From contig NC_007799.1 of NCBI RefSeq assembly GCF_000013145.1, positions 248,001 through 312,000 of the forward strand: a stretch of 64,000 bases of DNA. The letters run 5' to 3'. Origin of the DNA: Ehrlichia chaffeensis str. Arkansas. GTDB taxonomy: Bacteria > Pseudomonadota > Alphaproteobacteria > Rickettsiales > Anaplasmataceae. This document shows positions 26,943 to 36,057 of the stretch, piece by piece (positions within the stretch are counted from its first letter, which is position 1; every line of letters starts with the position of its first letter). The notes beneath the pieces were generated by a model. That model was not told the DNA's origin, searched no databases, and worked only from the letters and a program-made list of their open reading frames with translations. The position numbers and the translations under genes were made by a program.

Positions 26943-29900
26943 ATGTTAACTAATAAGTTTAAACAAAGTGCTGTGATGGCTCATAACATGAGTTATTTAG
27001 CATATTTTTGTAGAAGTATGGGATTGTCTAGTGAAGACACATTAGGATTATTGACAATACTAGAATCCTTCCATCAAAACGCAGCTTCTTTCCTGATATA
27101 TGATTTGGACAGATGTAATGTTGAAAGCAATGATCATATAGATTTTGTAGTGAAAGATTGTGATCATAGGAACTATAGATGTTATGACCATGTATCACAA
27201 CAATTAGAGACTCAAGGTCACCTTGAGTTAGCATCTATGACACGTTTGTGGAATGTTCAAATGTATTTACTGTTGCGTCTTCACTCTCTTGCTGCTCAAT
27301 ATGTACTGTCCACACGGCATTATACTGATGACGAAATAGTGGAAGGATTGTTATCTGATCTAAGTCGAACTTGTATGTCTATTATGACTCGGGGAAAAAC
27401 AAGTTCAGTCACTCCTGAAAATGCAGAAGCACTAAAGGTGTATGGTGACAAGTTTGTCCAGAGACTTTTTGGAATACAGACTATGGATATGGATAGTATG
27501 CACAGTATATTGCATAGTATGATCTGTAGTGTTAGAGGTAGTTACTTACAAGTTATAGAAGGCTTAGATAAAGTACAAGACAAAGAAACGCTTATGAAAC
27601 TAGTTACTCTTGTTGTGTATAAGAGTGCTATAAGTTGTTTTATGAACATAAATCCTGATTTTTTCAGCCAAACATTGAGGAAAAAAGCTTACTCTGTTCT
27701 CCATGGATTTATTTGTGATGGTACAGACAAATTACCTATATCATGTAGAAGTCGTCTTGGTATGGGCATGGCACCTTCACTTGTTCTTTTTTATAAGAAT
27801 TTATTTTCTGTATTTCATCAAGGAAGTATATCTGATTGTTATGGTGATGAAATTAGGTACAACATATCTGTATTTAATGATGTATGTCTGGCAACAAGAG
27901 GATCGTTAGCTATTGTTGCTAATGAGCCTGTACCATACAATCCGTTTTCTTCTCGTATGACTCATTTTGCTTATTATGACGCTACTTTGGCAGTTAATGG
28001 GATATTTCATCACCCAAAACTTGATAATGTATTGAAATTGGAATCTATGACACAAATGTACAAGATGTCATTAGAAGGGAACCCATCAGACTTACACTGT
28101 TTGTTTGTATCGGGATTAGGTAGGATGAATTTTTCCTTTGAAGATAAAGGAGAGCCTAATTCTGGACTTGAGATGTTATGTGAGTTGCTGTCTATGTGTT
28201 ACTATGCTGTTTTTGTTGCAAGACAGCCATTGAGTGTAGTTAGAGGAATGTTTAATATATGTTATGGGAAATTAGGTGATCTTGGTGATAAGGTAAATGT
28301 AGGAAGTGTTGCAGGAAGTAAGTTAGCCATTGAAAGTTATAGGGATGCTTTTAATGCTGCACAAGCAGCATTACATTGTACTGGAATTAATCCTTCAGAC
28401 GTTATTTTTAAGAAAGAAACACTTTTGATATTAGTGCAACATTTATTATTAGGTGAAGTTGCGCAAGAAAAGATTGAGGACTCAAAATTAGCATTTGATA
28501 TATTTGAGTTATGTAAACCAGTGAATGAAGTAAAAGCTCAGCAAGCAGCAATGATGATGTGTCAGGCATTCAGGGGATCTAATGGTGTTGTAGATGGTTA
28601 TGAAGTAGGAAACTTGGGTGCAATAGTTCTAAAATTGCTTTTTGGTAATTTTGTAGAAAGAAACCTGATTTTAAAGTTGTTAGATATTACTTGTGTAGCT
28701 TGTGATCGTTATAAAATGCAGGGTGCTGTACAGGATATGTACAATGAGTTATTGAAAGATTTCATGTCTTGTGCTGATGTTTGTTTGAGTTTATTCAGAT
28801 ATGCAGGTAGTTCTTTACCTATGTGTTATAGTTCGCAAGTGGTGGCAGGACTAGACGGTGATAGTTGTGCAGTATACAGTCAAATGTACAATATGTTATC
28901 ATCCTATGCAAGTAGGTTAAATGTATCTCAAGATGATCTTATTAGGGCAAGAAATTCAAGATTTAGTGTTAGCTTTGCTGAGCTGTTTAGTAATGCGGTA
29001 TTACCACATGGTGAGCAATCTGGTCCAGAATTGCAAGTTAATCCTTGTGATGGCATAAGTAAACCAGAGTCCATGGCCTTGGTACAGATGCTTGCATCTT
29101 ATGTGTATTTATATAATTCAAGTGAGATAAAAGAGGAGTTATTGTCTGCGAAGTTATCTTCACCACAGTTCTTATTCTCTATTATTTTGGTCTCTCCTAG
29201 ATTTGCTGCTAATTTTATAAATATGTGTTATGAATCTTCGACAAAGAAAGATTATTCACCTCAGAAAGCTGTAAGTGCGTTTCTTAATCGTATTAGTAAT
29301 ATAGGGGGATCTAGGACATCTAGTGCTGAAGCTATCGATATAATGACTGGTCAAGGTAATAATGTTATTATGGAAAATTTTATTAGATCATGTGTTAACG
29401 AAGATGGCAGTATTAATGTTGAAGATTCAATACTTAGGGCAGCATGTTTATGGATTATAAAATCGAACAATTTAGTACATAAAGATGTTATACAAGATGT
29501 TGATGATGCTGATTGTGCAGGTAAAGTTAGTCCAGTTGTTATCGATTCTGTGTCATTATCTGAAGTTTTGCTACCGGTATTATCAAATCCATTAGCTCTA
29601 GATGATCCGGAAGGACCTGTGTCATTTTCTCATCTCGTTTATAGTACTGGTTTATTAGATAAATCAGGTATTGAGAGTGCTTCTGCGACTGTAGGTAAAT
29701 TGCAGATACAAATTCAGGTGGATGCGAAATGTGAGACAGATGTAAAAGAAGTAGGTCCTAGTGATGATAAAGTCAGCGAGATAGTAGAAATGAAAGATGA
29801 CGTCCAAGAAGTAGAGGTGGAATGTAAAACTTCGGACACTCAAACAGTAGCAATAGAAGATCAAACTCAGAGATATGAAGATTCTTATGTCGCACGTGAT

Positions 29901-30257
29901 CCTGGTGATGTGCAATCAAGTACTAGTGACATTTTTAAAGAGAAGAGGTCTTCAATTTGTAATTATGCATCTGCAATATCAGCAGCTATACTTGCTGTTT
30001 CTCTTACATTAATGGGAATGGCTTTTGCGGTAAATGATGAAGGAGCACGAATAGCATGTATCGCTTTATCTATGACTTGTTTTGTTATATCAATATCAAT
30101 GTTTCTTATGACATGTATAAACATCCGTAGCTTAAATGGACGTAATGAAGGTCATGATGATGATACGCAACGCATACTAAATAATGAAGTTGTAAATGAA
30201 ACACAAGATGCAACAATTTTTCCAGTAGACATTAATACACGTCCTAAGACACATTAG
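26943..30257 (+). CDS. Large unknown protein, 1104 residues, with two C-terminal membrane helices
   Basis: No family recognised. GGGAGG lies upstream of the ATG and supports the start. There is no N-terminal signal or anchor; residues 1-900 are predicted mainly helical with many Cys, Met and Tyr residues. Residues about 930-1000 are acidic (CETDVKEVGPSDDKVSEI). Two adjacent hydrophobic helices follow (about 1005-1027, SAISAAILAVSLTLMGMAFAV; about 1034-1056, CIALSMTCFVISISMFLM), separated by a short charged loop, and a polar tail of about 45 residues ends the protein. The paired C-terminal helices resemble the arrangement of many intracellular-pathogen proteins inserted into membranes, for example inclusion or vacuole membranes, but this is inference. 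It converges with the DsbA-like gene, 28 bases apart. Confidence 0.82.
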   Translation: MLTNKFKQSAVMAHNMSYLAYFCRSMGLSSEDTLGLLTILESFHQNAASFLIYDLDRCNVESNDHIDFVVKDCDHRNYRCYDHVSQQLETQGHLELASMTRLWNVQMYLLLRLHSLAAQYVLSTRHYTDDEIVEGLLSDLSRTCMSIMTRGKTSSVTPENAEALKVYGDKFVQRLFGIQTMDMDSMHSILHSMICSVRGSYLQVIEGLDKVQDKETLMKLVTLVVYKSAISCFMNINPDFFSQTLRKKAYSVLHGFICDGTDKLPISCRSRLGMGMAPSLVLFYKNLFSVFHQGSISDCYGDEIRYNISVFNDVCLATRGSLAIVANEPVPYNPFSSRMTHFAYYDATLAVNGIFHHPKLDNVLKLESMTQMYKMSLEGNPSDLHCLFVSGLGRMNFSFEDKGEPNSGLEMLCELLSMCYYAVFVARQPLSVVRGMFNICYGKLGDLGDKVNVGSVAGSKLAIESYRDAFNAAQAALHCTGINPSDVIFKKETLLILVQHLLLGEVAQEKIEDSKLAFDIFELCKPVNEVKAQQAAMMMCQAFRGSNGVVDGYEVGNLGAIVLKLLFGNFVERNLILKLLDITCVACDRYKMQGAVQDMYNELLKDFMSCADVCLSLFRYAGSSLPMCYSSQVVAGLDGDSCAVYSQMYNMLSSYASRLNVSQDDLIRARNSRFSVSFAELFSNAVLPHGEQSGPELQVNPCDGISKPESMALVQMLASYVYLYNSSEIKEELLSAKLSSPQFLFSIILVSPRFAANFINMCYESSTKKDYSPQKAVSAFLNRISNIGGSRTSSAEAIDIMTGQGNNVIMENFIRSCVNEDGSINVEDSILRAACLWIIKSNNLVHKDVIQDVDDADCAGKVSPVVIDSVSLSEVLLPVLSNPLALDDPEGPVSFSHLVYSTGLLDKSGIESASATVGKLQIQIQVDAKCETDVKEVGPSDDKVSEIVEMKDDVQEVEVECKTSDTQTVAIEDQTQRYEDSYVARDPGDVQSSTSDIFKEKRSSICNYASAISAAILAVSLTLMGMAFAVNDEGARIACIALSMTCFVISISMFLMTCINIRSLNGRNEGHDDDTQRILNNEVVNETQDATIFPVDINTRPKTH

Positions 30258-30285
30258 AAAGTCACATTCTGCTTTAAAAAAGCCT

Positions 30286-31026
30286 TTATCCTTGCTCATC
30301 TATTTTACTTCTTAAAGTAGATATATCAGCTGCTCCACCAATAAATGTATCTCCTATTATAATGGCAGGGGTGCCCCTTATGTTAATGTTTTGAGCTAAT
30401 TCTTTAGTAGATTGTATCATTTTTTCTATAGTGTCGGAATTCTTGGCTAATGAAACTTTAAAATCTTCTTCAGCAATACCTATTGATTTGACTAGACTTA
30501 GTATAGATTCATCGTTAAATTGCTGCTTATGGTTTAGTGCAGCATGGTAGAACTCGATGTATTTACTTGGGTTTATTAGATGTACTGCTAGTGCTGCTTG
30601 AACAGCTTTCAGTGATGCTTCTCCAAGTATTGGAAAATCTCTAAATATGACACGTACTTTACCATCTTGTATTATTTGTTTCATATCTTCAGACATCATT
30701 TTGCAATAACCACAAGAGTAATCAAAGAATTCTACAAATACGATTTTACTGTCTTTATTTCCTGCAGAAGGATATGAGCTATCCTCAAGTTCAGATTTAT
30801 ACTTTTTTATGTTTTTACTCATTTCTTCATTTTCTGCTTGTGCTTGCCCTCTAGTTAGGAGGTCAATGACTTTTTGAGGGTAATTAGCAATATATTCTTC
30901 TACGATTGAGATAATTGTATCTTTATCTATTATAGTTTTACCAGATTTGCTAGATAACCAATTGTTTATTAACGGAAAGCTTGCTACTAGTATAACTAAA
31001 CTTAATAAAAATAAAATCCTTAGCAT
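30286..31026 (-). CDS. DsbA-family thiol oxidoreductase (thioredoxin fold)
   Basis: A periplasmic or membrane-tethered disulphide oxidoreductase. The N-terminal 19 residues (MLRILFLLSLVILVASFPLI) are an uncleaved anchor or signal sequence. The active site is CGYC (C105, C108) in FFDYSCGYCKMM, the pattern of DsbA/DsbG/Com1-like proteins. The cis-proline loop is RGTPAIIIGD (about 213-222). Between them is the helical insertion of the DsbA family. The 246-residue length fits the bacterial Com1/DsbA group; an outer-membrane-associated Dsb has been described in Ehrlichia. In this organism it probably oxidises surface proteins or those of the secretion apparatus. It is divergent from ctaA. Confidence 0.9.
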   Translation of the reverse strand: MLRILFLLSLVILVASFPLINNWLSSKSGKTIIDKDTIISIVEEYIANYPQKVIDLLTRGQAQAENEEMSKNIKKYKSELEDSSYPSAGNKDSKIVFVEFFDYSCGYCKMMSEDMKQIIQDGKVRVIFRDFPILGEASLKAVQAALAVHLINPSKYIEFYHAALNHKQQFNDESILSLVKSIGIAEEDFKVSLAKNSDTIEKMIQSTKELAQNINIRGTPAIIIGDTFIGGAADISTLRSKIDEQG

Positions 31027-31339
31027 TATTAACCCTAAAAATCATAGAATGCTAAAGCTACTATAAATTTTTGATGAAGTCAATAGGAGAAATAGCTGAA
31101 AATATAGTGTAAATCATAAAATATTTAATGAGTTTTTCAATGTTTGTCAGTTGTAATATAAGTAAACTATACATCGGTAAATTGGGTTCTTTTATCGTCA
31201 AATGTTCAGATAGTGTCAGGTAATTTTTAAAGTCGTGAAAATTACGTCATAATGCTATAAATTTTTGTGTAAATTTACATAATTCTATAAGGAAGAGTCT
31301 CATTTTTGTTTATAATGTTGAAGATATATTCATAGGTTT
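31027..31339. other. Divergent promoter region dsbA-like / ctaA
   Basis: 313 bases between two divergent genes. It contains an inverted repeat GTAATTTT/AAAATTAC (31220-31227, 31238-31245), a 12-bp perfect palindrome TGTAAATTTACA (31268-31279) and TATAAT at 31311-31316. Both promoters presumably lie here, but no full -35/-10 pair was assigned. Confidence 0.4.
31268..31279. promoter_or_regulatory. 12-bp palindrome TGTAAATTTACA upstream of ctaA
   Basis: Perfect palindrome 60 bases before the ctaA start, in a divergent spacer. It could be a regulator site; AT-rich palindromes of this size also arise by chance. Confidence 0.25.
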
Positions 31340-32377
31340 ATGATGAAAATTGCTAGTGATAATAGAGAAGTATGTGTTGGTGTGAAAATTTGGTTATGTA
31401 TATGTTGTATAGGGATATTGCTTATGGTGTTAGTTGGAGGGATAACACGTCTTACTCATTCTGGTTTGTCGATTACTGAATGGAATCCTGTTATTGGAGT
31501 ATTTCCTCCAATTGGAGAAAGAGCATGGATTAGAGAAAAAATAAAGTACATGGCTACTCCAGAATTTAAATATCTAAATTTTAATATTACACTTCGGGGA
31601 TTTAGGAAGTTATATTTGATAGAGTATTTTCATCGATTACTTGGGAGAATTGTTGGACTAACATTTTTAATTCCGTTTTTATATTTTACATATAAAAAAA
31701 AACTACATAGAAATTTGATAATAAATTTCATAGTTATTTGTTTGTTAATACTGTTTCAGGGAGTTGTAGGATGGTTTATGGTAAAAAGCGGCTTAATTGA
31801 TCGTCCTCATGTAAGTCACTATAAATTAACAGCTCATTTATTGTTAGCATTGTTGATTTTCTATCTTTTGTGGAGACAATTTTTATTATCTACTATTTCT
31901 AAAGTAACTTATAACATTAAAGTCAATGGAACATTAATTTTTTCTGTAATTAGTGTATTAATTGTTACTCAAATAACATTTGGTTCATTAGTTGCTGGAT
32001 TAAATGCTGGATTGTTGGATAAAACTATTCCTTTTTTAGCAGGAAAATTAATGTTAGAAGATTTGTTATTCATAAAGCCATTGTGGTATAATATTTTTGA
32101 GAATCCTGTTACGGTACAATTTATACATGAGCTAATAGCAACTCTTATTTTCTTAGTAGTTATTATAACTTTGTTAATATTAAGATTGAATCTTTTTCCA
32201 GCATATTTACTATTAATATGTTTGTGTCTTCAATTAACATTAGGAGTACTAACATTTATATATAATGTTCCTATAGTTCTTGCTTCTTTACATCAAGTAA
32301 CAGCTTTTATTTTATTTGCTGTTAATACTTACTTGTTACATTATATGAAATTATCTAAGTTACAATATGTTAAATAG
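31340..32377 (+). CDS. ctaA: Haem A synthase (COX15/CtaA)
   Basis: Oxidises the C8 methyl of haem O to make haem A for cytochrome c oxidase, in the inner membrane. About eight membrane segments are visible in 345 residues. The conserved elements are [20 protein letters not shown] (about 33-52), the haem-ligand histidines in [12 protein letters not shown] (about 96-107) and HYKLTAHL (about 160-167), and the second pair in QFIHELIAT (about 257-265) and [10 protein letters not shown] (about 314-323). This is the alphaproteobacterial/mitochondrial type 2 form without the cysteine pair. The start is ATG 31340 with AGGT upstream; a second ATG follows directly. It supports an aa3-type oxidase elsewhere in the genome. 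Confidence 0.95.
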
Positions 32378-32711
32378 GAGGTTTGTGTGCTTGATAGATG
32401 ATACAAGGAATGCTTGTAATTTCATATCTTTGAATTAAGTAAGTTGTTATATATGTTATAAGTTAGTTTTGTACTTTTTGTTGTACAGATAGCTCTGAAG
32501 TTTTTTAGAGTAATGATGAAGTATTGAGTAAATAATAGGCTTCCTGTTGGGTAAGGCATAAATATATGTTGTGAGTTCTAAGATTAAAAATTGTTATGTG
32601 TTTTTGACTATTTTTATGGTATTTCTAGTGTGTTATTTAGTCACTGATTGATATATAATTTAAATTATTTAATATAGCTTTGAGGGTATAGTTTGGTGTT
32701 TTAAGTTACAA
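32378..32711. other. Intergenic region between convergent ctaA and ccmA
   Basis: 334 AT-rich bases; nothing supportable. Confidence 0.5.
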
Positions 32712-33365
32712 TCAGTATAGATAGAGATCATGCTGTAAACTATTAGATTGCTGATTTTTAAAAGCTTCAAGGTTGATAACTTGACATTCTCCATATGTTT
32801 TTACTTCGCTGTGGTCAGATATAATTACTATACTATCTTTTTGTTTTAATCTTGTAAAAATGAGTTCTAATATTAATTCTTTTGTATTAATGTCAAGGTG
32901 AGCAAAGGGCTCATCTATAATCCATATGTTGGTGTTATATATTAATAATCTGGATAGTGCGACTCTTCTTTTCCACCCAGATGATAAATCCTTGTATTTT
33001 ATGTCTAGTATTGGTTGTAATTTAAAAAAGCATATTGTAGCTGCTATTAACTCATGGGTATTTTTTAAGTTAGCCCATAGTTGGATATTTTCTAGGACAG
33101 TGAAATTGTCATTGCAAAAGTTTTTGTGCCCTATATAAGTAAGAGATGTAAAATATGTATTGGAATCGTGGATGTTTTTTCCATTATATTTTATGTTTCC
33201 ATGTGTTATGGGGACTAGTCCTGCAAATAGTCTAAGTAAGCTTGTTTTGCCGCTTCCATTATTCCCTATAACTAATGTTAGTAAGTTTTGTTGTGTACTA
33301 AAATTAAGCTGGGAGAATAGATATCTATTATTTCTAATGCAAGCAAGGTCAGTACATTCTAGCAT
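32712..33365 (-). CDS. ccmA: Cytochrome c biogenesis ATP-binding export protein
   Basis: ABC ATPase of the CcmABCD machinery that releases holo-CcmE for haem delivery to apocytochrome c. Walker A is GNNGSGKTSL (about residues 33-42), the signature is LSSGWKRRVALSRL (about 126-139; a CcmA-like SxGWKRR form), Walker B is WIIDEPFAHLD (about 147-157) and the switch His is in IISDHSE. At 217 residues it has the usual CcmA length. ccmB is not adjacent; ccmC lies 29 kb away at 61967 and ccmG at 42760, a scattered arrangement typical of Rickettsiales. Generic small ABC ATPase is the alternative. Confidence 0.88.
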   Translation of the reverse strand: MLECTDLACIRNNRYLFSQLNFSTQQNLLTLVIGNNGSGKTSLLRLFAGLVPITHGNIKYNGKNIHDSNTYFTSLTYIGHKNFCNDNFTVLENIQLWANLKNTHELIAATICFFKLQPILDIKYKDLSSGWKRRVALSRLLIYNTNIWIIDEPFAHLDINTKELILELIFTRLKQKDSIVIISDHSEVKTYGECQVINLEAFKNQQSNSLQHDLYLY

Positions 33366-33565
33366 GTTTTTACGTAAGTGTTACTTAAAAGTTACACTTA
33401 TACTTCCAACAATAAATTTTTGCAAGTAGATTAATTATATCATAACACTAAATATTATATGTTTATGGCCATTTTATAAAACATTAGAAGTAGGTTGCTA
33501 TATACTATGATAAAAGGCTTAGATATATAGATTAGAGTTCTAATCTATATCCTGGTACATAATTC

Positions 33566-34129
33566 CTAACTGTTGTTTACTATTGGTAAAGTTACGTCTA
33601 ATTGGTTCATATATTTTCCCTGCATTTCATTGTAGGATAAGTTGCACTGGCTATCTCCTTTTAAGAAAATAAACTGGCACGCTCCTTCAAAAGCATAGAT
33701 TTTTGCTGGAAGAGGTGTGGTATTTGAAAATTCTAAGGTTACATATCCTTCCCATCCAGGTTCTAGGGGTGTTACATTTACAACAATTCCGCATCTTGCA
33801 TAAGTTGATTTACCAACGCACATTACAAGTATGTCCTTTGGTATTTTGAAATACTCAACAGTTTTTGCCAATACAAAACTGTTTGGTGGAATGATGCATA
33901 CATCTTCTTCCTTGTCTATGAAACTTCCTAGTGGGAAATTCTTAGGGTCAACTGTTACTGAATTAACATTTGTGAATACCTTAAATTTATTATCTATTCT
34001 TGCATCATATCCATATGATGATAACCCATATGATAAAATTCCGCTACTCCTCTTATAATCGATAAATGGGTCAATCATTTTCTCTTTAATAGCCTTATCT
34101 TTGATCCAATGATCTGGCATGACTGACAT
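33566..34129 (-). CDS. dcd: dCTP deaminase
   Basis: Deaminates dCTP to dUTP, the source of dUMP for ThyX (encoded at 57208). The start ATG at 34129 gives [19 protein letters not shown], the standard rickettsial N-terminus, and has GAGGAA six bases upstream; a GTG at 34150 in frame is rejected for lack of an RBS. Family motifs visible are [10 protein letters not shown] (about residues 36-45), the catalytic-region segment [22 protein letters not shown] (about 110-131) with its conserved Glu, and a C-terminal YxxxxGKY-type segment ([11 protein letters not shown]). 187 residues is normal. It is on the same strand as ccmA, 200 bases apart. Confidence 0.96.
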   Translation of the reverse strand: MSVMPDHWIKDKAIKEKMIDPFIDYKRSSGILSYGLSSYGYDARIDNKFKVFTNVNSVTVDPKNFPLGSFIDKEEDVCIIPPNSFVLAKTVEYFKIPKDILVMCVGKSTYARCGIVVNVTPLEPGWEGYVTLEFSNTTPLPAKIYAFEGACQFIFLKGDSQCNLSYNEMQGKYMNQLDVTLPIVNNS

Positions 34130-34517
34130 GTTTAGTTCCTCGTATAGCACTTGTTAAATGGTGAATAAAACATTTACAATTAATCATTGATTAATGCAAG
34201 TTAAAATTACTTATGTATATTATAATAGTGTGTATGTAGTCGAAGATGATTTTTAATAATAATTTGAATGTTATATAATAATACTCAATGCTAGAAAGTC
34301 AGAATATATTGAATATTAATATTGCAAGATACTATGCATATAGGTAAACAATTCACTGTGTTTATTGATTATGGTTGTTATTATTTTAACAGTTTTGTGT
34401 AAGATCATTAACCTGTAATTTTTGGCGTGCTTATTTGTATAAGCATGGTAATTTGGTTTTTCAATAATTTTTTTCTGTGGATAGTTATAGATTACAATTC
34501 TTTAGCTATGTTGGGTA
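34130..34517. other. Intergenic region, no gene seen
   Basis: 388 AT-rich bases upstream of dcd. It should contain the dcd promoter; nothing else is supported. Confidence 0.45.
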
Positions 34518-35336
34518 TTACAACAGTGTTTCGATTTTTATCAAGCTTTGTAACCCTTGTATGTAACTAGGATATTGTAATGATATGTTTAATTCATTTT
34601 TTATTTTTAAATTGCTTACCAGTTTTCTTTCAGAATAAAATCTTTTCATGTTGTCTGATAAATCTTCAAAGTCCATTGGTTCTGGTGTATTAATATTTAA
34701 TAGTGCAGCTCCATACTTAACTACGTTTGAGTATGGTGATGGTAAATCATCTGTGCAGTTGTATATGCTGCCGGGGTTAGGATTATGTATTGATGTAAAT
34801 AAAATATTTGCTATATCATCAACATGTATGCGAGAAAATATAGTATCACTAATAGTATATTTAACGTTACCTTGTATTAAATTGCGTAATACGTTCCTAG
34901 TTGGACCATATATACCTGAGAGTCTAAAGATATGTGAGGGAAGGTTAGAATTATGCCACATTTTTTCCTGCTTTAGACGATTAATACCGTTAGGAGTTGA
35001 TGGGTTTGTTGAAGATGTTTCATCAACCCAATTGCCATTATGGTCACCATATACATTTGTTGCTGATAAATATCCTAACCATTTGATTTCTTTTAAAAAA
35101 TTGTAGTATTTTTGGAGAATATTGTCTCCATCTGGTGGGATTGATATTAGTACATGTGTCACATCAGAGAATACAGATTCTGGTAATGGAAAATTGTAAT
35201 CTAATAAATGAACATCTTTATTATCTGTATGTGCTACTTTGTTAAATAATGTACCGCTAATTTTCCATTTTAGGGGCAGAAGTTTTTGTGCGAGGAATCT
35301 AGCTGTATATCCATATCCAAAACAAAATAAATGCAT
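34518..35336 (-). CDS. NAD-dependent epimerase/dehydratase family protein (YeeZ-like SDR)
   Basis: An extended-type short-chain dehydrogenase fold. The N-terminal Rossmann turn is CFGYGYTARFLA (about residues 5-16), a GxGxxA variant. The segment LGYLSATNVYGDHNGNWVDE (about 92-111) contains the SxxxVYG element of the active site; the usual YxxxK is replaced by an NRLKQEKMW stretch (about 118-126), and FRLSGIYGPTRN (about 136-147) follows. Such YeeZ-like proteins lack a clear substrate assignment. At 272 residues the length is typical. The weak YxxxK motif makes classical epimerase activity uncertain. It is divergent from the cold-shock gene. Confidence 0.8.
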   Translation of the reverse strand: MHLFCFGYGYTARFLAQKLLPLKWKISGTLFNKVAHTDNKDVHLLDYNFPLPESVFSDVTHVLISIPPDGDNILQKYYNFLKEIKWLGYLSATNVYGDHNGNWVDETSSTNPSTPNGINRLKQEKMWHNSNLPSHIFRLSGIYGPTRNVLRNLIQGNVKYTISDTIFSRIHVDDIANILFTSIHNPNPGSIYNCTDDLPSPYSNVVKYGAALLNINTPEPMDFEDLSDNMKRFYSERKLVSNLKIKNELNISLQYPSYIQGLQSLIKIETLL

Positions 35337-35624
35337 AATTTAAACTGAGTACAAAGTATGTGCTTATATACTTGGTTTTAACAAAAATCAATCGAATTAT
35401 TATATATTATTTAACGTTAATATATAACTTCATCTGGCTAGTAATAAAAACTGTATAATATATATTTGATCTAGTGCAAAAATTAATATTTTTCTTGCAA
35501 AAAATATATTAACCTCTAACCTTGATCTAACATGGTATTGTATGTTTTAGTACATGTTATTATTAACTAGTATGTTCTTAGCAGTATAGTCTATGCGTTT
35601 ATTTTAATTTTTAAGGATTTTTGA

Positions 35625-35891
35625 ATGTCTCAACGGTTAGTGGATGATTCAACTTACACTGGATATGTGAAGTGGTTTAGTTCAGAAAAGGGTTATGGTT
35701 TTATTTGTAAAGATCAAGGTAATAATAAGATAAGGAATATTGGTCAAGATATTAAGGATATTTTTGTTCATATTACTGCATTGCAAAGAAGCAAAATTGA
35801 TGGTTTAAGAGAAGGCCAAAAGGTAAAGTATCAGCTTGATAAAAATAATGGTAAGTTTTCAGCAGTTAATCTTGAGTTGTTAGAAGGTTAG
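35625..35891 (+). CDS. Cold-shock domain protein
   Basis: Small single-stranded nucleic-acid-binding OB-fold protein, likely an RNA chaperone. The two RNA-binding motifs are visible: RNP1 in KWFSSEKGYGFI (about residues 15-26) and RNP2 in DIFVHITAL (about 46-54). An 88-residue length is a little longer than CspA because of an insertion (DQGNNKIRNIGQDI) between the motifs. The AAGGA sequence upstream supports the ATG. A good intrinsic terminator follows at 35903, so it is probably monocistronic. The 288-base 5' region could carry a regulated leader as in other csp genes, but I see no clear structure. Confidence 0.93.
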   Translation: MSQRLVDDSTYTGYVKWFSSEKGYGFICKDQGNNKIRNIGQDIKDIFVHITALQRSKIDGLREGQKVKYQLDKNNGKFSAVNLELLEG

Positions 35892-35901
35892 AATCATGTA
35901 A

Positions 35902-35952
35902 TGCGCTATAAATATTTTTATTATATTAGAAAAGTTTATAGCGTTCTTTTTA
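35902..35952 (+). terminator. Intrinsic terminator of the cold-shock gene
   Basis: Left arm GCGCTATAAA (about 35903-35912) pairs with TTTATAGCG (about 35935-35943), extended by ATATTTT/AAAAG, and is followed by TTCTTTTTATAATATTTT. Starts about 12 bases after the stop codon. Confidence 0.7.
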
Positions 35953-36057
35953 TAATATTTTAGATGTAGGTTCTTTTAGATTATTATCGGTTATGTAAGC
36001 ATAAGGGCTGATCTTTTACATTTGTTATGAATAATTTCTTCAGCATGTGATATCCTA

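Noticed and set aside
34130-34150. Upstream GTG start for dcd
   Set aside because: GAGGAA precedes ATG 34129 and the resulting N-terminus is the standard one for rickettsial dCTP deaminases.
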